Positions 35,671-44,964 of a stretch of 64,000 nucleotides of DNA are shown here, piece after piece. A program made the position numbers and the translations under genes. Numbering within the stretch: position 1 is the stretch's first letter; each line of letters starts with the position of its first letter. The notes under the pieces are model-generated. The model saw only the letters and a list, made by a program, of their open reading frames with translations, was not told the origin of the DNA and ran no database searches. Source of the stretch: Gordonia pseudamarae (GTDB lineage Bacteria; Actinomycetota; Actinomycetes; Mycobacteriales; Mycobacteriaceae); contig NZ_CP045809.1 of assembly GCF_025273675.1 (NCBI RefSeq), forward strand, positions 1,984,001 to 2,048,000. The letters run 5' to 3'.

Positions 35671-36516
35671 GTGACCACTTCTGCGCGATCGGACAGTGAT
35701 TTAGCAGTTTCGGCCAGACGCACGCAGCTGGTGCCGATGAAGGGCCGAGGCACGGCCACCGCGGGCAGTTACGCCTACGACGGCGGTGCGCTCGTCACCG
35801 GCTGGCATGCACACGAGGTGCACCAGATCGAGTACGCGATCGGCGGTGTGGTGGAGGTCGAAACACCCGCGGGTCACTATCTGGTGCCCCCGCAGCAAGC
35901 GATCTGGCTGCCCGCCGGACTCGAGCACGACACCCACCTCAACGGCGACGTGACCACCTTGTCGGTGTTGTTCGACCCCGGGCTGATCGCCGGCCACCGC
36001 GATCGTGCCCGCATCCTGGCGGTGTCACCGCTGATGCGGGAGATGCTCCTGCACTCACTGCGCTGGCCGCTGGCCGACAGCGCCGCCGACCCGCGCGCCG
36101 AGCGCTTCTTCCTGGCGCTGGCCGACGTTGTGGTCGACGCGCTGGCGGCCGAGACGCCGTTGCTGTTGCCCACCTCCGATGACCCGTTGGTGTCCTCGGC
36201 GATGCGCTACACCCGCGATCACCTGGCCACCATCACCATCGAGGAGGTCAGCCGGCACGTCGCGGTGTCCGAACGCACCCTGCGCCGGATGTTCACCGGC
36301 GCGGTCGGACTGTCGTGGCGCGAGTACCTGACCAGTGCGCGCATGCTACGGGCGATGACGCTGCTGGCAACCCGGGGGCAATCGGTGAGCTCGACGGCCG
36401 CAGCCGTCGGGTTCGACAGCCAGGGGTCGTTCACCAGGGCATTCACCCAGTTCAGCGGTGAGACGCCGTCGTCCTATCGAAGTCGGGTGCGACAGAACGA
36501 CGAGCCCGACCACTAG
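35671..36516 (+). CDS. AraC-family transcriptional regulator with cupin sensor domain
   Basis: A 281-residue regulator. The N-terminal cupin half has [15 protein letters not shown] and [12 protein letters not shown] (about residues 45-90), and the C-terminal half has two helix-turn-helix motifs (ISTIT-like [19 protein letters not shown] and [19 protein letters not shown], about 195-265). The start GTG 35671 lies 8 bases after the TACAGT box at 35657-35662, so a leaderless mRNA is likely. It is divergent from the amidohydrolase gene, its probable target. Confidence 0.9.
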   Translation: MTTSARSDSDLAVSARRTQLVPMKGRGTATAGSYAYDGGALVTGWHAHEVHQIEYAIGGVVEVETPAGHYLVPPQQAIWLPAGLEHDTHLNGDVTTLSVLFDPGLIAGHRDRARILAVSPLMREMLLHSLRWPLADSAADPRAERFFLALADVVVDALAAETPLLLPTSDDPLVSSAMRYTRDHLATITIEEVSRHVAVSERTLRRMFTGAVGLSWREYLTSARMLRAMTLLATRGQSVSSTAAAVGFDSQGSFTRAFTQFSGETPSSYRSRVRQNDEPDH

Positions 36517-36566
36517 GCGGTCCGCGCCGATCGGCCACTCGTTGCCACAGGGCGGCGACCAGTCGT

Positions 36567-36572
36567 TACAGT
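36567..36572 (+). promoter_or_regulatory. -10 box TACAGT, leaderless start of ndk
   Basis: TACAGT ends 6 bases before GTG 36579, with no ribosome-binding site. Confidence 0.55.
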
Positions 36573-36578
36573 GTGCAC

Positions 36579-36992
36579 GTGACTGAACGGACTCTCGTAC
36601 TCATCAAGCCCGACGGCGTGGCCCGCAACCTGGTCGGCGACATCATCGGACGTATCGAACGCAAAGGGCTGACCCTGCGCGCCCTCGAACTCAAGCAGGT
36701 CAGCGATGAGCTGGCCCGCGGCCACTACGCCGAACATGAGGGCAAGCCCTTCTTCGGTTCGCTGCTCGAGTTCATCACCTCCGGTCCGCTGGTGGCGGCA
36801 GTCGTCGAGGGACCGCGGGCGATCGCGGCCTGGCGGCAGATCGCGGGTGGCACCGACCCGGTCGAGAAGGCCGTTCCCGGTACGATTCGCGGCGACTACG
36901 CGCTGGTCACGCAGGAGAATCTGGTCCACGGCTCCGACTCGCCGGAGTCCGCAGAGCGCGAGATCGCGCTCTGGTTCCCCGAACTCGGCTGA
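36579..36992 (+). CDS. ndk: Nucleoside diphosphate kinase
   Basis: A 137-residue NDK that moves the gamma phosphate from ATP to other nucleoside diphosphates. It starts [17 protein letters not shown], like the mycobacterial protein; a GTG six bases upstream is possible but would not match. The phosphohistidine is in [16 protein letters not shown]. Ser-Ala-Glu contacts and length agree with the family. In mycobacteria ndk follows the DUF4233 gene directly; here three extra genes intervene. A terminator-like hairpin follows. Confidence 0.96.
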   Translation: MTERTLVLIKPDGVARNLVGDIIGRIERKGLTLRALELKQVSDELARGHYAEHEGKPFFGSLLEFITSGPLVAAVVEGPRAIAAWRQIAGGTDPVEKAVPGTIRGDYALVTQENLVHGSDSPESAEREIALWFPELG

Positions 36993-37034
36993 CCCCGGCA
37001 ACAATCACGAGCTCGATCACGATCGACAACGACG

Positions 37035-37065
37035 CGCGGCCCCGGCTGATGTCCCCGGGGCCGCG
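37035..37065 (+). terminator. Hairpin terminator after ndk
   Basis: An 11-bp GC stem (37035-37045 with 37055-37065) with a 9-base loop, 43 bases past the ndk stop. Confidence 0.65.
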
Positions 37066-37286
37066 TGGCCATCGGTGCGGTCCGCGGTACCGAACCGCGT
37101 TCGCCCGGTGACATTGCCTGCCTGGCACAGGCACGGCCTGTGATACTTCCTTTCGGGACATTCACTCGTGGGACATCACCGCCGCGATATCGCCGCTGAG
37201 GCGTTCGTGTCGTGCGTCTTCGCCCCGGCCAAGTGGCCGCCGTTCACGACAGCAGTGCCCGCTCACGCCGCGCAATTGCGCGTTGG

Positions 37287-37587
37287 TTGCGGGAAACGGG
37301 TCACGGTGTGGGATACTGGGGAGAGTTGTCGTCGACACACTTTGTTGACGGTGATCGATGCCGGTCCGCTCGTCATCCCCACCGCGCGCACGTCACATTC
37401 GTGTCCACGCGGTGGTGTGGATGTTCGATGCAGCCGGTCATCACACAGCAAGGCGCCATGTTTATCTCCGCTACCGCGGAACGGGCAGTGCGCGAAGACC
37501 ACATAACACCGGCCACGGCCGGGACACAGAGTTAGGCCCCCGCGTGGCCGCGTCAGCCCGACGCGCCCGGGGGCTCAAGGAGACTGA
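37287..37587 (+). promoter_or_regulatory. Putative long 5' leader of rne
   Basis: The 595-base interval 36993-37587 has no convincing gene. A weak promoter, TTGCGG (37287-37292) with GATACT (37312-37317), would give a leader of about 260 bases. The leader contains several inverted repeats, including CCACCGCG/CGCGGTGG (37379-37386 with 37408-37415) and a nested hairpin next to the ribosome-binding site (37536-37574). Long rne leaders with a regulatory role are known in E. coli and reported in mycobacteria; the promoter here is a guess. Confidence 0.4.
37536..37574 (+). promoter_or_regulatory. Nested hairpin immediately before the rne ribosome-binding site
   Basis: The outer stem GCCCCCG/CGGGGGC (37536-37542 with 37568-37574) encloses the inner stem GCGTC/GACGC (37550-37554 with 37560-37564). 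AAGGAG (37577-37582) begins 2 bases later, and the GTG start is at 37588. Confidence 0.55.
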
Positions 37588-40500
37588 GTGACCGAGAACG
37601 GGTCGCCTGCTGACGCCAACGACGCTTCAGCACAGGCAGACGATTTTCCCATCAAACTGCGGGTTCATGCGCTCGCCCGGAAACTGGGCATCACCAGCCG
37701 GGAGGTGCTCGCCCACCTGGCCGATATCGGACACGCTGCGCGTTCGGTCCAGTCCAGCATCGACCGCGAGGTGGCGTTCATCGTTCGCGACCGCGTGACC
37801 GGCGAGACCGCACAGCCGCAGACGCCGGAACCGCAGACGCCGGAACCGCAGATCCCGGAGCCGCAGATCCCGGAACCGCAGACGGAAGTATCGGCGACGC
37901 CGGAACCGGAGGCCCCGGAACCGAAGGCCCCGGCTCCGGAGGAGGAGACCGCTCCCGAACCGGAGGCGGTGACTGCGTCGGCGCCGGATGAGGCGAAGGC
38001 TCTGGTGCCGAAGGCCGCGGATGAACCCGCCGCCGATGAGTCGGCCCGGCTGGGCGTCGCCGACGCACAGCCGTCGAAGGCGTCCGCTCAGTTGGCGATC
38101 GATTCGTTGTTCTCCGCGGCGGCTCCGGCGGCCCCGGAGTCGGTTGCGCCACCGGTGGTGGTCGAGGCGACCGTGCCGCTGTTCCTGTCGCCCGAGCTGG
38201 CCGAGGCGCCGTCGGCCACGACCGATGCCGGTGCCCTGGACACGACTGATCTGGACACGACCGATCCGGACACGACCGATCTGGACACGACCGACTCGAG
38301 CAGGACCGGCCGGAAGAAGACCGGCCAGAACAAGGGCCGGGCCGCCGAGGTCGCCGACGACGAGGCGGATGCGGTCGGCGAGACCGATTCGGAGTCCGAC
38401 GACGACGGAGACGACGACCAGTTCGGGTCGGGCAGGACCCGGCGTCGGCGTCGGGGTCGGCGCGGCCGGGGACGTGGCCGTGGCGATCAGGTCGATGCGG
38501 GGGAACGCGGCGACGGCGAGAGCGACGACGCGGCGACGGCCGGGGACAGCGACACCAACGATTCGGGCGCTGACCAGACCAAGGAATCGGCCACCGGAGA
38601 TGACTCCCGGCGTCGCGAACGTCGGCGCAGGCGCCCGGCGGCCGGTGACGAGCAGGCGGGTGCGGCAGAGGACACGGCATCGGGCGACTCGGACGGTTCG
38701 GCCACCGATGACGCGCGGACATCCGAGCGCACCACATCCGGGCAGGGCGACCATGACGATCAGGGCGACCACGATGATCAGGGTGAGGGGTCCGATGCGG
38801 ACGCGGGTGACTCCGAGGCGGACGACGCCGGAGGGGACTCGTCCACATCGCGCCGGCGTCGGCGCCGGCGTCGGCGCAAGGGCACCGAGGGCGACGAGGC
38901 ATCGCCGGACGATCCGCCGAACACGGTGGTGCACGAACGCGAGCCGCGTACCAAGCGGGCCCGCGACGAGGTGCAGGGTATTTCCGGCTCAACGCGGCTG
39001 GAGGCCAAGCGGCAGCGCCGGCGGGACGGCCGTGACGCGGGCCGGCGTCGTCCGCCGATTCTGAGTGAGTCGGAGTTTCTGGCGCGGCGTGAGGCCGTCG
39101 ACCGGGTGATGGTGGTGCGTGAACGGACCCTGCACGATGCGAACGCCGAGGACTACACGCAGGTGGCGGTCCTCGAAGACGGTGTGCTGGTGGAACACTT
39201 CGTGACCACCGAGACGTCGTTGTCGCTGGTGGGCAATATCTATCTTGGCCGGGTGCAGAACGTGCTGCCCGGTATGGAGGCGGCGTTCGTCGATATCGGC
39301 CGTGGTCGTAACGGCGTGCTGTACGCCGGCGAGGTCAACTGGGACGCCGCGGGGCTGGACGGTGGCTCCCGCAAGATCGAACAGGCCTTGCGGCCCGGCG
39401 ATTCGGTGCTCGTGCAGGTCAGCAAGGATCCGGTGGGACACAAGGGTGCCCGGCTGACCACGCAGATCTCGTTGGCCGGCCGCTACCTGGTGTACGTGCC
39501 GGGCGGGTCGTCGACGGGGATCAGCCGCAAGCTGCCCGACGTGGAGCGCAAGCGACTCAAGCAGATCCTCGCCAAACTGCTGCCCGAGGATGCGGGCGTG
39601 ATAATCCGCACCGCCTCGGAAGGCGTGAGCGCCGATGAGCTGGGCGCCGACATCGCGCGCCTGGAAAGCCAGTGGAAGGGCATCGAGGCCGCCGTCGCCG
39701 ACGCCGAGGGACGTTCGGGAAGCGGGGCCCCGCGGGCTCTGTACGAGGAGCCCGATCTTCTGGTTCGAGTGGTGCGCGACCTGTTCAACGAGGACTTCAA
39801 GAAGCTCATCGTCGAGGGCGACAAGGCATGGAACCTCGTCGAAAGGTATGTGAGCTCGGTCGCACCGGACCTCATGGAACGTGTCGAGCGGTTCACCAAG
39901 CGCCATGCGGACGCGCCCGATTCTTTTGTGGTGCACCGGATCGACGAACAACTGGCCAAGGCTCTCGACCGTAAGGTGTGGTTGCCCTCGGGCGGCACGC
40001 TGATCATCGAGCACACCGAGGCGATGACCGTCATCGACGTCAACACGGGCAAGTTCACCGGCGCCGGGGGCAACCTCGAGGAGACGGTGACCCGCAACAA
40101 CCTGGAGGCGGCCGAGGAGATCGTGCGGCAGATGCGCCTGCGCGATCTGGGCGGCATGATCATCGTCGACTTCATCGACATGGTCCTCGAATCCAATCGT
40201 GACCTGGTGTTGCGTCGGCTCACCGAGGCGTTGGCGCGTGACCGTACCCGGCATCAGGTGTCGGAGGTGACCTCTCTGGGGTTGGTGCAGATGACCCGCA
40301 AACGGCTGGGTACCGGCCTGCTGGAGGCGTTCTCGACCACCTGCACCGCATGTGCTGGGCGAGGCATCATCGTGCACCAGAATCCGGTCGAGGTGCGTAC
40401 CGACGACCAGGCGCGCCCCGAGGGCGGTTCGAAGCGCTCGCGCAAGGCCAAGAAGCGGGCCGAGCAGTCTTCCGAGGCGGCCAAGGCCTCGCACAACCCG

Positions 40501-41196
40501 TCCGAGCATCCGATGTTCCGGGCGATGGCGGCGCACTCACACGACCACGGTGACGAGCACCCCGGGCATGAAAACTCCGGGCCTGAAAGCCCGGGGCCTG
40601 ACGAGCACCACGGTCGTGACGAAGTGGTGGCGGCCGTGGTTGTCGACGAGATTGAGATCGTCATCACAACCGCTGGTTCGACGACCGGTCCGGACGCCGG
40701 GGATTCCGCCGCCGATGCGGTGACCCCGGACACGGCCGGACGCGATGACGCGAACCGCCCGGACGCGGACGAGGCCGCCCCGGCGGCCGAGGAGGTCGCG
40801 GCGGTACGGCCGGCGCGCAACGGTGTCGGTGCGGCCGATGTCGCCGGTAGTGCGTCCGGGGACATCTCCGGCGCAGATGACCGGGCGGCAGCCGACGGAG
40901 CCGGTCGTGTCGACGGAGAAGACGGAGCTCACTCGGCATCCGAGCGTGAACCCGAGCGTCCGGCCCGGGGTACGAACGGTGGCCGCAGGCGGCGGGTGGT
41001 GCGCGTGACCACCCCGACGACGACCACCGAGCCGGTGGTGATGACGGCCGCACCGGTGGCCGCCGACACCGAGAGCGCCCCGGTGACCACGTCGGGGCCG
41101 GCCACGTCGGCTCCGGCGGCCAAAGCGGTGGCCGTACGGCGCAGGCCGCGCAGGCGTTCGGCGGGCAGGCCTGCGGGCCCGCCGGTCGAGGAGTAG
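37588..41196 (+). CDS. rne: Ribonuclease E/G
   Basis: A 1202-residue RNase E of the actinobacterial layout: a catalytic core in the middle and disordered arms on both sides. Residues about 21-70 (KLRVHALARKLGITSREVLA) match the IF2-N-like helical domain also present in mycobacterial RNase E. Residues ~80-500 are acidic, Pro/Glu and Arg-rich (RRRRRGRRGRGRGRGD type). The core (~500-935) has an S1 domain, the catalytic Asp motifs VIDVNTGKFTG (about 814) and VDFIDMVLES (about 858), and the CTAC zinc link (about 917-920). The C-terminal arm again ends in Arg-rich tracts. It starts at GTG 37588 with AAGGAG. The disordered arms contain 15- and 18-base tandem repeats. It processes rRNA and drives mRNA decay. 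Confidence 0.95.
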   Translation: MTENGSPADANDASAQADDFPIKLRVHALARKLGITSREVLAHLADIGHAARSVQSSIDREVAFIVRDRVTGETAQPQTPEPQTPEPQIPEPQIPEPQTEVSATPEPEAPEPKAPAPEEETAPEPEAVTASAPDEAKALVPKAADEPAADESARLGVADAQPSKASAQLAIDSLFSAAAPAAPESVAPPVVVEATVPLFLSPELAEAPSATTDAGALDTTDLDTTDPDTTDLDTTDSSRTGRKKTGQNKGRAAEVADDEADAVGETDSESDDDGDDDQFGSGRTRRRRRGRRGRGRGRGDQVDAGERGDGESDDAATAGDSDTNDSGADQTKESATGDDSRRRERRRRRPAAGDEQAGAAEDTASGDSDGSATDDARTSERTTSGQGDHDDQGDHDDQGEGSDADAGDSEADDAGGDSSTSRRRRRRRRRKGTEGDEASPDDPPNTVVHEREPRTKRARDEVQGISGSTRLEAKRQRRRDGRDAGRRRPPILSESEFLARREAVDRVMVVRERTLHDANAEDYTQVAVLEDGVLVEHFVTTETSLSLVGNIYLGRVQNVLPGMEAAFVDIGRGRNGVLYAGEVNWDAAGLDGGSRKIEQALRPGDSVLVQVSKDPVGHKGARLTTQISLAGRYLVYVPGGSSTGISRKLPDVERKRLKQILAKLLPEDAGVIIRTASEGVSADELGADIARLESQWKGIEAAVADAEGRSGSGAPRALYEEPDLLVRVVRDLFNEDFKKLIVEGDKAWNLVERYVSSVAPDLMERVERFTKRHADAPDSFVVHRIDEQLAKALDRKVWLPSGGTLIIEHTEAMTVIDVNTGKFTGAGGNLEETVTRNNLEAAEEIVRQMRLRDLGGMIIVDFIDMVLESNRDLVLRRLTEALARDRTRHQVSEVTSLGLVQMTRKRLGTGLLEAFSTTCTACAGRGIIVHQNPVEVRTDDQARPEGGSKRSRKAKKRAEQSSEAAKASHNPSEHPMFRAMAAHSHDHGDEHPGHENSGPESPGPDEHHGRDEVVAAVVVDEIEIVITTAGSTTGPDAGDSAADAVTPDTAGRDDANRPDADEAAPAAEEVAAVRPARNGVGAADVAGSASGDISGADDRAAADGAGRVDGEDGAHSASEREPERPARGTNGGRRRRVVRVTTPTTTTEPVVMTAAPVAADTESAPVTTSGPATSAPAAKAVAVRRRPRRRSAGRPAGPPVEE
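37816..38295 (+). repeat. 15-bp coding tandem repeats in the N-terminal arm of rne
   Basis: One array at 37816-37885 has four full CCGCAG(A)CGCCGGAA-type units, encoding Pro-Gln-Thr/Ile-Pro-Glu. A second array at 38236-38295 has four CTGGACACGACCGAT-type units, encoding Leu/Pro-Asp-Thr-Thr-Asp. Both keep the frame. A GDHDDQ 18-bp repeat near 38748-38784 is similar. Confidence 0.9.
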
Positions 41197-41222
41197 GCAG
41201 AACCGTCAGGGGCGGGGCTGGT

Positions 41223-41252
41223 TTGACCCGAATGGTCACAGTCCCGTAGCCT
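41223..41252 (+). promoter_or_regulatory. rplU promoter
   Basis: TTGACC (41223-41228) and TAGCCT (41247-41252) are 18 bases apart and match the SigA pattern. A 5' leader of about 220 bases would precede rplU; it contains a GCCTTCGGC tetraloop hairpin (41262-41270). The 284-base gap between rne and rplU holds no gene that I can see. Confidence 0.6.
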
Positions 41253-41480
41253 TGAACGGTCGCCTTCGGCGAAGAGTCTGCGCTGTGCGGGATTGATTTC
41301 CAGCACATGGCTGCTTGTTCTTCGCGACAGGCATTCTGGTGTGATCTGCGGTGACCCTGACAACTGGTCCGGGGTGTATTGCGGCCCGCGTCAGGTAGAC
41401 AACCACAGATCAGGATCAGTAGAGCGCCGGAACCGCGGATGCGGGCTCGGCCCGACTAGACGAGTTAGAGGACAGCTTCG

Positions 41481-41792
41481 ATGGCAACGTACGCGATCGT
41501 CAAGACCGGCGGTAAGCAGTACAAGGTCGCAGAGGGCGACATTGTGAAGGTCGAGAAGATCGACAGCGCGCCGGGCAGCACGGTGAGCCTGCCGGTGGCA
41601 CTGGTCGTCGACGGCGCCCAGATCACCACCGACGCCGATGCGCTGGCCAAGATCTCCGTGACCGCCGAGGTCGTCGAGGAGACCAAGGGCCCGAAGATCC
41701 GCATCCACAAGTTCAAGAACAAGACCGGCTACCACAAGCGCCAGGGTCATCGTCAGAAGCTGACGGTCCTGAAGGTCACCGGCATCAACTGA
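41481..41792 (+). CDS. rplU: 50S ribosomal protein L21
   Basis: A 103-residue L21. It begins [20 protein letters not shown], and the C-terminal signature [20 protein letters not shown] is complete. It is the first gene of the rplU-rpmA-obg-proB block, which is conserved in most bacteria. Ribosomal protein L21 binds 23S rRNA. Confidence 0.97.
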   Translation: MATYAIVKTGGKQYKVAEGDIVKVEKIDSAPGSTVSLPVALVVDGAQITTDADALAKISVTAEVVEETKGPKIRIHKFKNKTGYHKRQGHRQKLTVLKVTGIN

Positions 41793-41874
41793 CACCCAAC
41801 GGGGCTGCTGTCACCGGTCGTCGGCGATGGCAGCCTCCGAAACCCAGATCCACAGATTTTTCAGGAGGACTGAG

Positions 41875-42138
41875 ATGGCACATAAGAAGGGCGCGTCCAG
41901 CTCGCGCAACGGTCGTGATTCCAACGCCCAGCGGCTCGGCGTCAAGCGCTTCGGTGGCCAGCAGGTCAGCGCGGGCGAGATCCTGATCCGCCAGCGGGGC
42001 ACCAAGTTCCACCCCGGCGTGAACGTCGGTCGCGGTGGTGACGACACCCTGTTCGCGCTGGCAGCCGGTGCGGTCGAGTTCGGCACCAAGCGTGGCCGCA
42101 AGACCGTCAATATCGTCACCGACGCCGCTGCGGTCTGA
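41875..42138 (+). CDS. rpmA: 50S ribosomal protein L27
   Basis: An 87-residue L27. The start ATG 41875 ([20 protein letters not shown]) has AGGAGG (41863-41868); an upstream in-frame ATG has no such site. The N-terminus that reaches the peptidyl-transferase centre is standard and there is no cleaved extension of the staphylococcal kind. A hairpin follows, so part of the transcription probably ends before obg. Confidence 0.97.
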   Translation: MAHKKGASSSRNGRDSNAQRLGVKRFGGQQVSAGEILIRQRGTKFHPGVNVGRGGDDTLFALAAGAVEFGTKRGRKTVNIVTDAAAV

Positions 42139-42177
42139 TTTCCCACCCCGATGAGGGGTGAGGGAGCATAGCCTTCA

Positions 42178-42216
42178 CAGAGGGTGCACAGGGGAACCAT
42201 CCCTGGGCGCCCTCTG
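42178..42216 (+). terminator. Hairpin between rpmA and obg
   Basis: The outer stem CAGAGGG/CCCTCTG (42178-42184 with 42210-42216) and inner stem CAGGG/CCCTG (42189-42193 with 42201-42205) are followed by TTGGTGTTTGTGGG. It is probably a terminator or attenuator for the ribosomal-protein genes. Confidence 0.65.
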
Positions 42217-42314
42217 TTGGTGTTTGTGGGCCCTGATCGTTGCCGGGGCCCTGTTGTCAACTATCAGTGTTACCACCGATCTGGGATTCCACCGATCAGG
42301 AAGTGAGAGTGGCG

Positions 42315-43775
42315 ATGTCTCGGTTCGTCGACCGCGTGACCATTCATGTGACGGCCGGAAACGGTGGCCACGGGTGCTCGTCGGTGCACCGGGAGAAGTT
42401 CAAGCCGCTCGGCGGCCCCGACGGCGGCAACGGCGGCAACGGCGGGTCGGTGCGGCTCGTCGTCGATCCGCAGGTGCACACGCTGCTCGATTTCCACTTC
42501 CGGCCGCACGCCAAGGGCACCAACGGTAAACCCGGCATGGGGGACAATCGCGACGGTGCCACCGGTGAGGACCTGATCCTCAAGGTGCCCGACGGGACCG
42601 TGGTACTCGACGCCGACGGCAAGATCCTGGCCGACCTTGTCGGCGCCGGAACGACTTTCGACGCCGCACAGGGCGGCCGTGGCGGCCTGGGCAATGCCTC
42701 GTTGGCCTCCAGGGCCCGCCGGGCGCCCGGTTTCGCGCTCCTCGGTGAAGAGGGCCAGTCACGGGATCTGGTGCTGGAGCTCAAGTCGGTGGCCGATGTG
42801 GGGCTCGTCGGATTCCCGTCGGCGGGCAAATCGTCCTTGGTGTCCGTGCTCTCGGCCGCCAAACCGAAGATCGCCGACTACCCGTTCACCACCCTCGTAC
42901 CCAATCTCGGTGTGGTGCAGGCGGCCGGTGACATCTTCACCATCGCCGACGTGCCCGGCCTGATCCCCGGCGCGTCCATGGGGCGCGGCCTGGGACTGGA
43001 GTTTCTGCGGCATCTGGAGCGCTGCGCGGTACTGGCGCATGTAGTCGATTGCGCCACACTGGAACCCGGCCGCGACCCGGTCTCCGACATCGACGCGCTG
43101 GAAGCGGAGCTGGCCGCATACCGTCCGGCTCTCGCCGCCGACCACGGTCTCGGTGATCTGGCCGATCGACCACGTGTGGTGATTCTGAACAAGATCGACG
43201 TCCCCGACGCGGCGGAGCTGGCCGACCTGGTGGAACCCGAACTCGTGCAGCGTGGTTGGCCGGTATACCGGATTTCGGCGGTGAGCCGCACCGGATTGCG
43301 CGAACTGACCTTCGCCCTGGCGAAGATGGTTGCCGATTATCGTGCGGCACAACCGAAAGCACAGCCGCGCAGACAGGTGATCCGCCCGGTCGCCGTCGAC
43401 GACAGCGGATTCACGGTGGTACCGGATCCGGCCGTGGAGGGCGGCTTCATCGTGCACGGCGCCCGTCCCGAACGTTGGATCGCGCAAACCCAGTTCGAGA
43501 ACGACGAAGCGGTGGGCTACCTCGCCGACCGGCTGAACAGGCTCGGCGTCGAGGATGAGCTCAAGCGCCTCGGCGCCCAGCCGGGTGCGCCGGTCACCAT
43601 CGGCGCGATGACCTTCGACTGGGAGCCGACCACACCGATGGGCGAGGACGTGCCGTTGACCGGCCGCGGCACCGACGTGCGGCTCGACCGGTCCGAGCGC
43701 ATCGGCGCGGCCGAACGCAAGCAGGCGCGGCGGGCGCGACGGTCCAGATTCGAGGACGGCGACGTCCATGAGTGA
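42315..43775 (+). CDS. obg: GTPase Obg
   Basis: A 486-residue Obg GTPase linked to ribosome assembly. The Gly-rich OBG domain (1-160: [13 protein letters not shown]) is followed by the G domain with G1 GFPSAGKSS, switch segment [16 protein letters not shown] and NKID. A C-terminal OCT domain and a basic tail ([12 protein letters not shown]) complete it. ATG 42315 is used; GTG codons just upstream (42303, 42309) are possible. AGGAAG precedes. It overlaps proB by 8 bases, so the two are coupled. Confidence 0.95.
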   Translation: MSRFVDRVTIHVTAGNGGHGCSSVHREKFKPLGGPDGGNGGNGGSVRLVVDPQVHTLLDFHFRPHAKGTNGKPGMGDNRDGATGEDLILKVPDGTVVLDADGKILADLVGAGTTFDAAQGGRGGLGNASLASRARRAPGFALLGEEGQSRDLVLELKSVADVGLVGFPSAGKSSLVSVLSAAKPKIADYPFTTLVPNLGVVQAAGDIFTIADVPGLIPGASMGRGLGLEFLRHLERCAVLAHVVDCATLEPGRDPVSDIDALEAELAAYRPALAADHGLGDLADRPRVVILNKIDVPDAAELADLVEPELVQRGWPVYRISAVSRTGLRELTFALAKMVADYRAAQPKAQPRRQVIRPVAVDDSGFTVVPDPAVEGGFIVHGARPERWIAQTQFENDEAVGYLADRLNRLGVEDELKRLGAQPGAPVTIGAMTFDWEPTTPMGEDVPLTGRGTDVRLDRSERIGAAERKQARRARRSRFEDGDVHE

Positions 43776-44883
43776 GGTGCGTACCCGCATCGCCGACGCG
43801 CGCAGCATCGTCGTCAAGATCGGCTCGTCCGCGCTGACCGACCTGCACGACGGGCTCGACCGGCGGCGTCTGGACGCGCTCGCCGACGCGCTGGAGGGCC
43901 GGATGCGGGCGGGTACCAACGTCACCGTCGTGTCCTCGGGCGCGATCGGTGCGGGTATCGCCCCGTTGGGGCTGAAGAAGCGTCCCAGCGACCTGGCCAC
44001 CAAGCAGGCCGCGGCCAGCGTCGGGCAGCTCGCGCTTGCCCACGCGTGGGGTACGTCGTTCGCCCGCTACCAGCGGACGGTGGGGCAGGTGTTGCTGACC
44101 GCCGACGACTTCGCCAATCGGCGGCACCACGCCAACGCGCAGCGCACGCTGGAACGTCTGGTCTCGCTCGGGGTGGTTCCGGTGGTCAACGAAAACGACA
44201 CGGTCGCCACCAACGAGATCCGGTTCGGCGACAACGATCGGCTGGCCGCGCTGGTGGCCCATTCGATCCGGGCCGATGCGCTGGTGCTGCTCAGCGATGT
44301 CGACGGACTGTACGACGGCGATCCGCGCAAGGTGGGGTCCAACGGTGAACGTGCCCAGTTCATTCCCGAGGTACACGGTCCGGAGGACTTGGACGGGGTG
44401 ATCGCCGGTTCCGGTGGTGCGTTGGGTACCGGGGGTATGGCCTCCAAGCTGACGGCGGCGAGGCTGTCCGCGGACGCCGGTGTGCCGGTGTTGCTGGCCG
44501 CGGCATCCGATGCCGCTCTCGCGCTCAAGGACGCCTCTGTGGGCACCGTGTTCGCGGCTCGGGCCGAGCGCCTGACGGCGCGCCGGTTCTGGGTCCGGCA
44601 TGCGGCCGACACCAGCGGATCTCTCGTTCTCGACGACGGTGCGGTGTCGGCGGTGGTCGCCAGGCGCCGGTCACTGCTGGCCGCGGGCATCGTCGATGTG
44701 AAGGGCTACTTCTACGCCGGCGATGTGGTGGAACTTGTCGACTTGTCCGGTGCGGTACGCGGGCGGGGCGTGGTGTCCTACGACGCCGACGAGATCACCC
44801 TGATGGAGGGTCGTTCGACCGCCGATCTGCCGGCCGACCTGCGTCGGCCCGTGGTCCACGCCGACGACCTGGTGGCGCGGTAG
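43768..44883 (+). CDS. proB: Glutamate 5-kinase
   Basis: A 371-residue enzyme for the first step of proline synthesis. The amino acid kinase domain starts with [11 protein letters not shown], then [23 protein letters not shown] and [12 protein letters not shown]. The C-terminal PUA domain (about 280-371) is intact. ATG 43768 overlaps the end of obg. proA is not directly downstream; a strong bidirectional terminator and a converging lipase gene follow. Confidence 0.96.
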   Translation: MSEVRTRIADARSIVVKIGSSALTDLHDGLDRRRLDALADALEGRMRAGTNVTVVSSGAIGAGIAPLGLKKRPSDLATKQAAASVGQLALAHAWGTSFARYQRTVGQVLLTADDFANRRHHANAQRTLERLVSLGVVPVVNENDTVATNEIRFGDNDRLAALVAHSIRADALVLLSDVDGLYDGDPRKVGSNGERAQFIPEVHGPEDLDGVIAGSGGALGTGGMASKLTAARLSADAGVPVLLAAASDAALALKDASVGTVFAARAERLTARRFWVRHAADTSGSLVLDDGAVSAVVARRRSLLAAGIVDVKGYFYAGDVVELVDLSGAVRGRGVVSYDADEITLMEGRSTADLPADLRRPVVHADDLVAR

Positions 44884-44904
44884 GCGTCCAGCCGAACACG
44901 AACA

Positions 44905-44955
44905 CGAGAACAAGGAATGCCTGGCCCGTGAGGGGCCAGGCATTCCTTGTTCTCG
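44905..44955. terminator. Bidirectional terminator between proB and the lipase gene
   Basis: A perfect 23-bp stem (44905-44927 with 44933-44955) and a 5-base loop between two converging genes. It is the strongest hairpin of the window. Confidence 0.92.
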
Positions 44956-44964
44956 CGTGTGCGA

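Noticed and set aside
37168..37535. Two overlapping plus-strand frames in the rne leader
   Set aside because: Third-position G+C is moderate, there is no ribosome-binding site, and they lie in the probable untranslated leader of rne.
41253..41480. L21 autogenous leader or riboswitch
   Set aside because: Only a small tetraloop hairpin can be seen; no known motif or covariation can be judged from one sequence.
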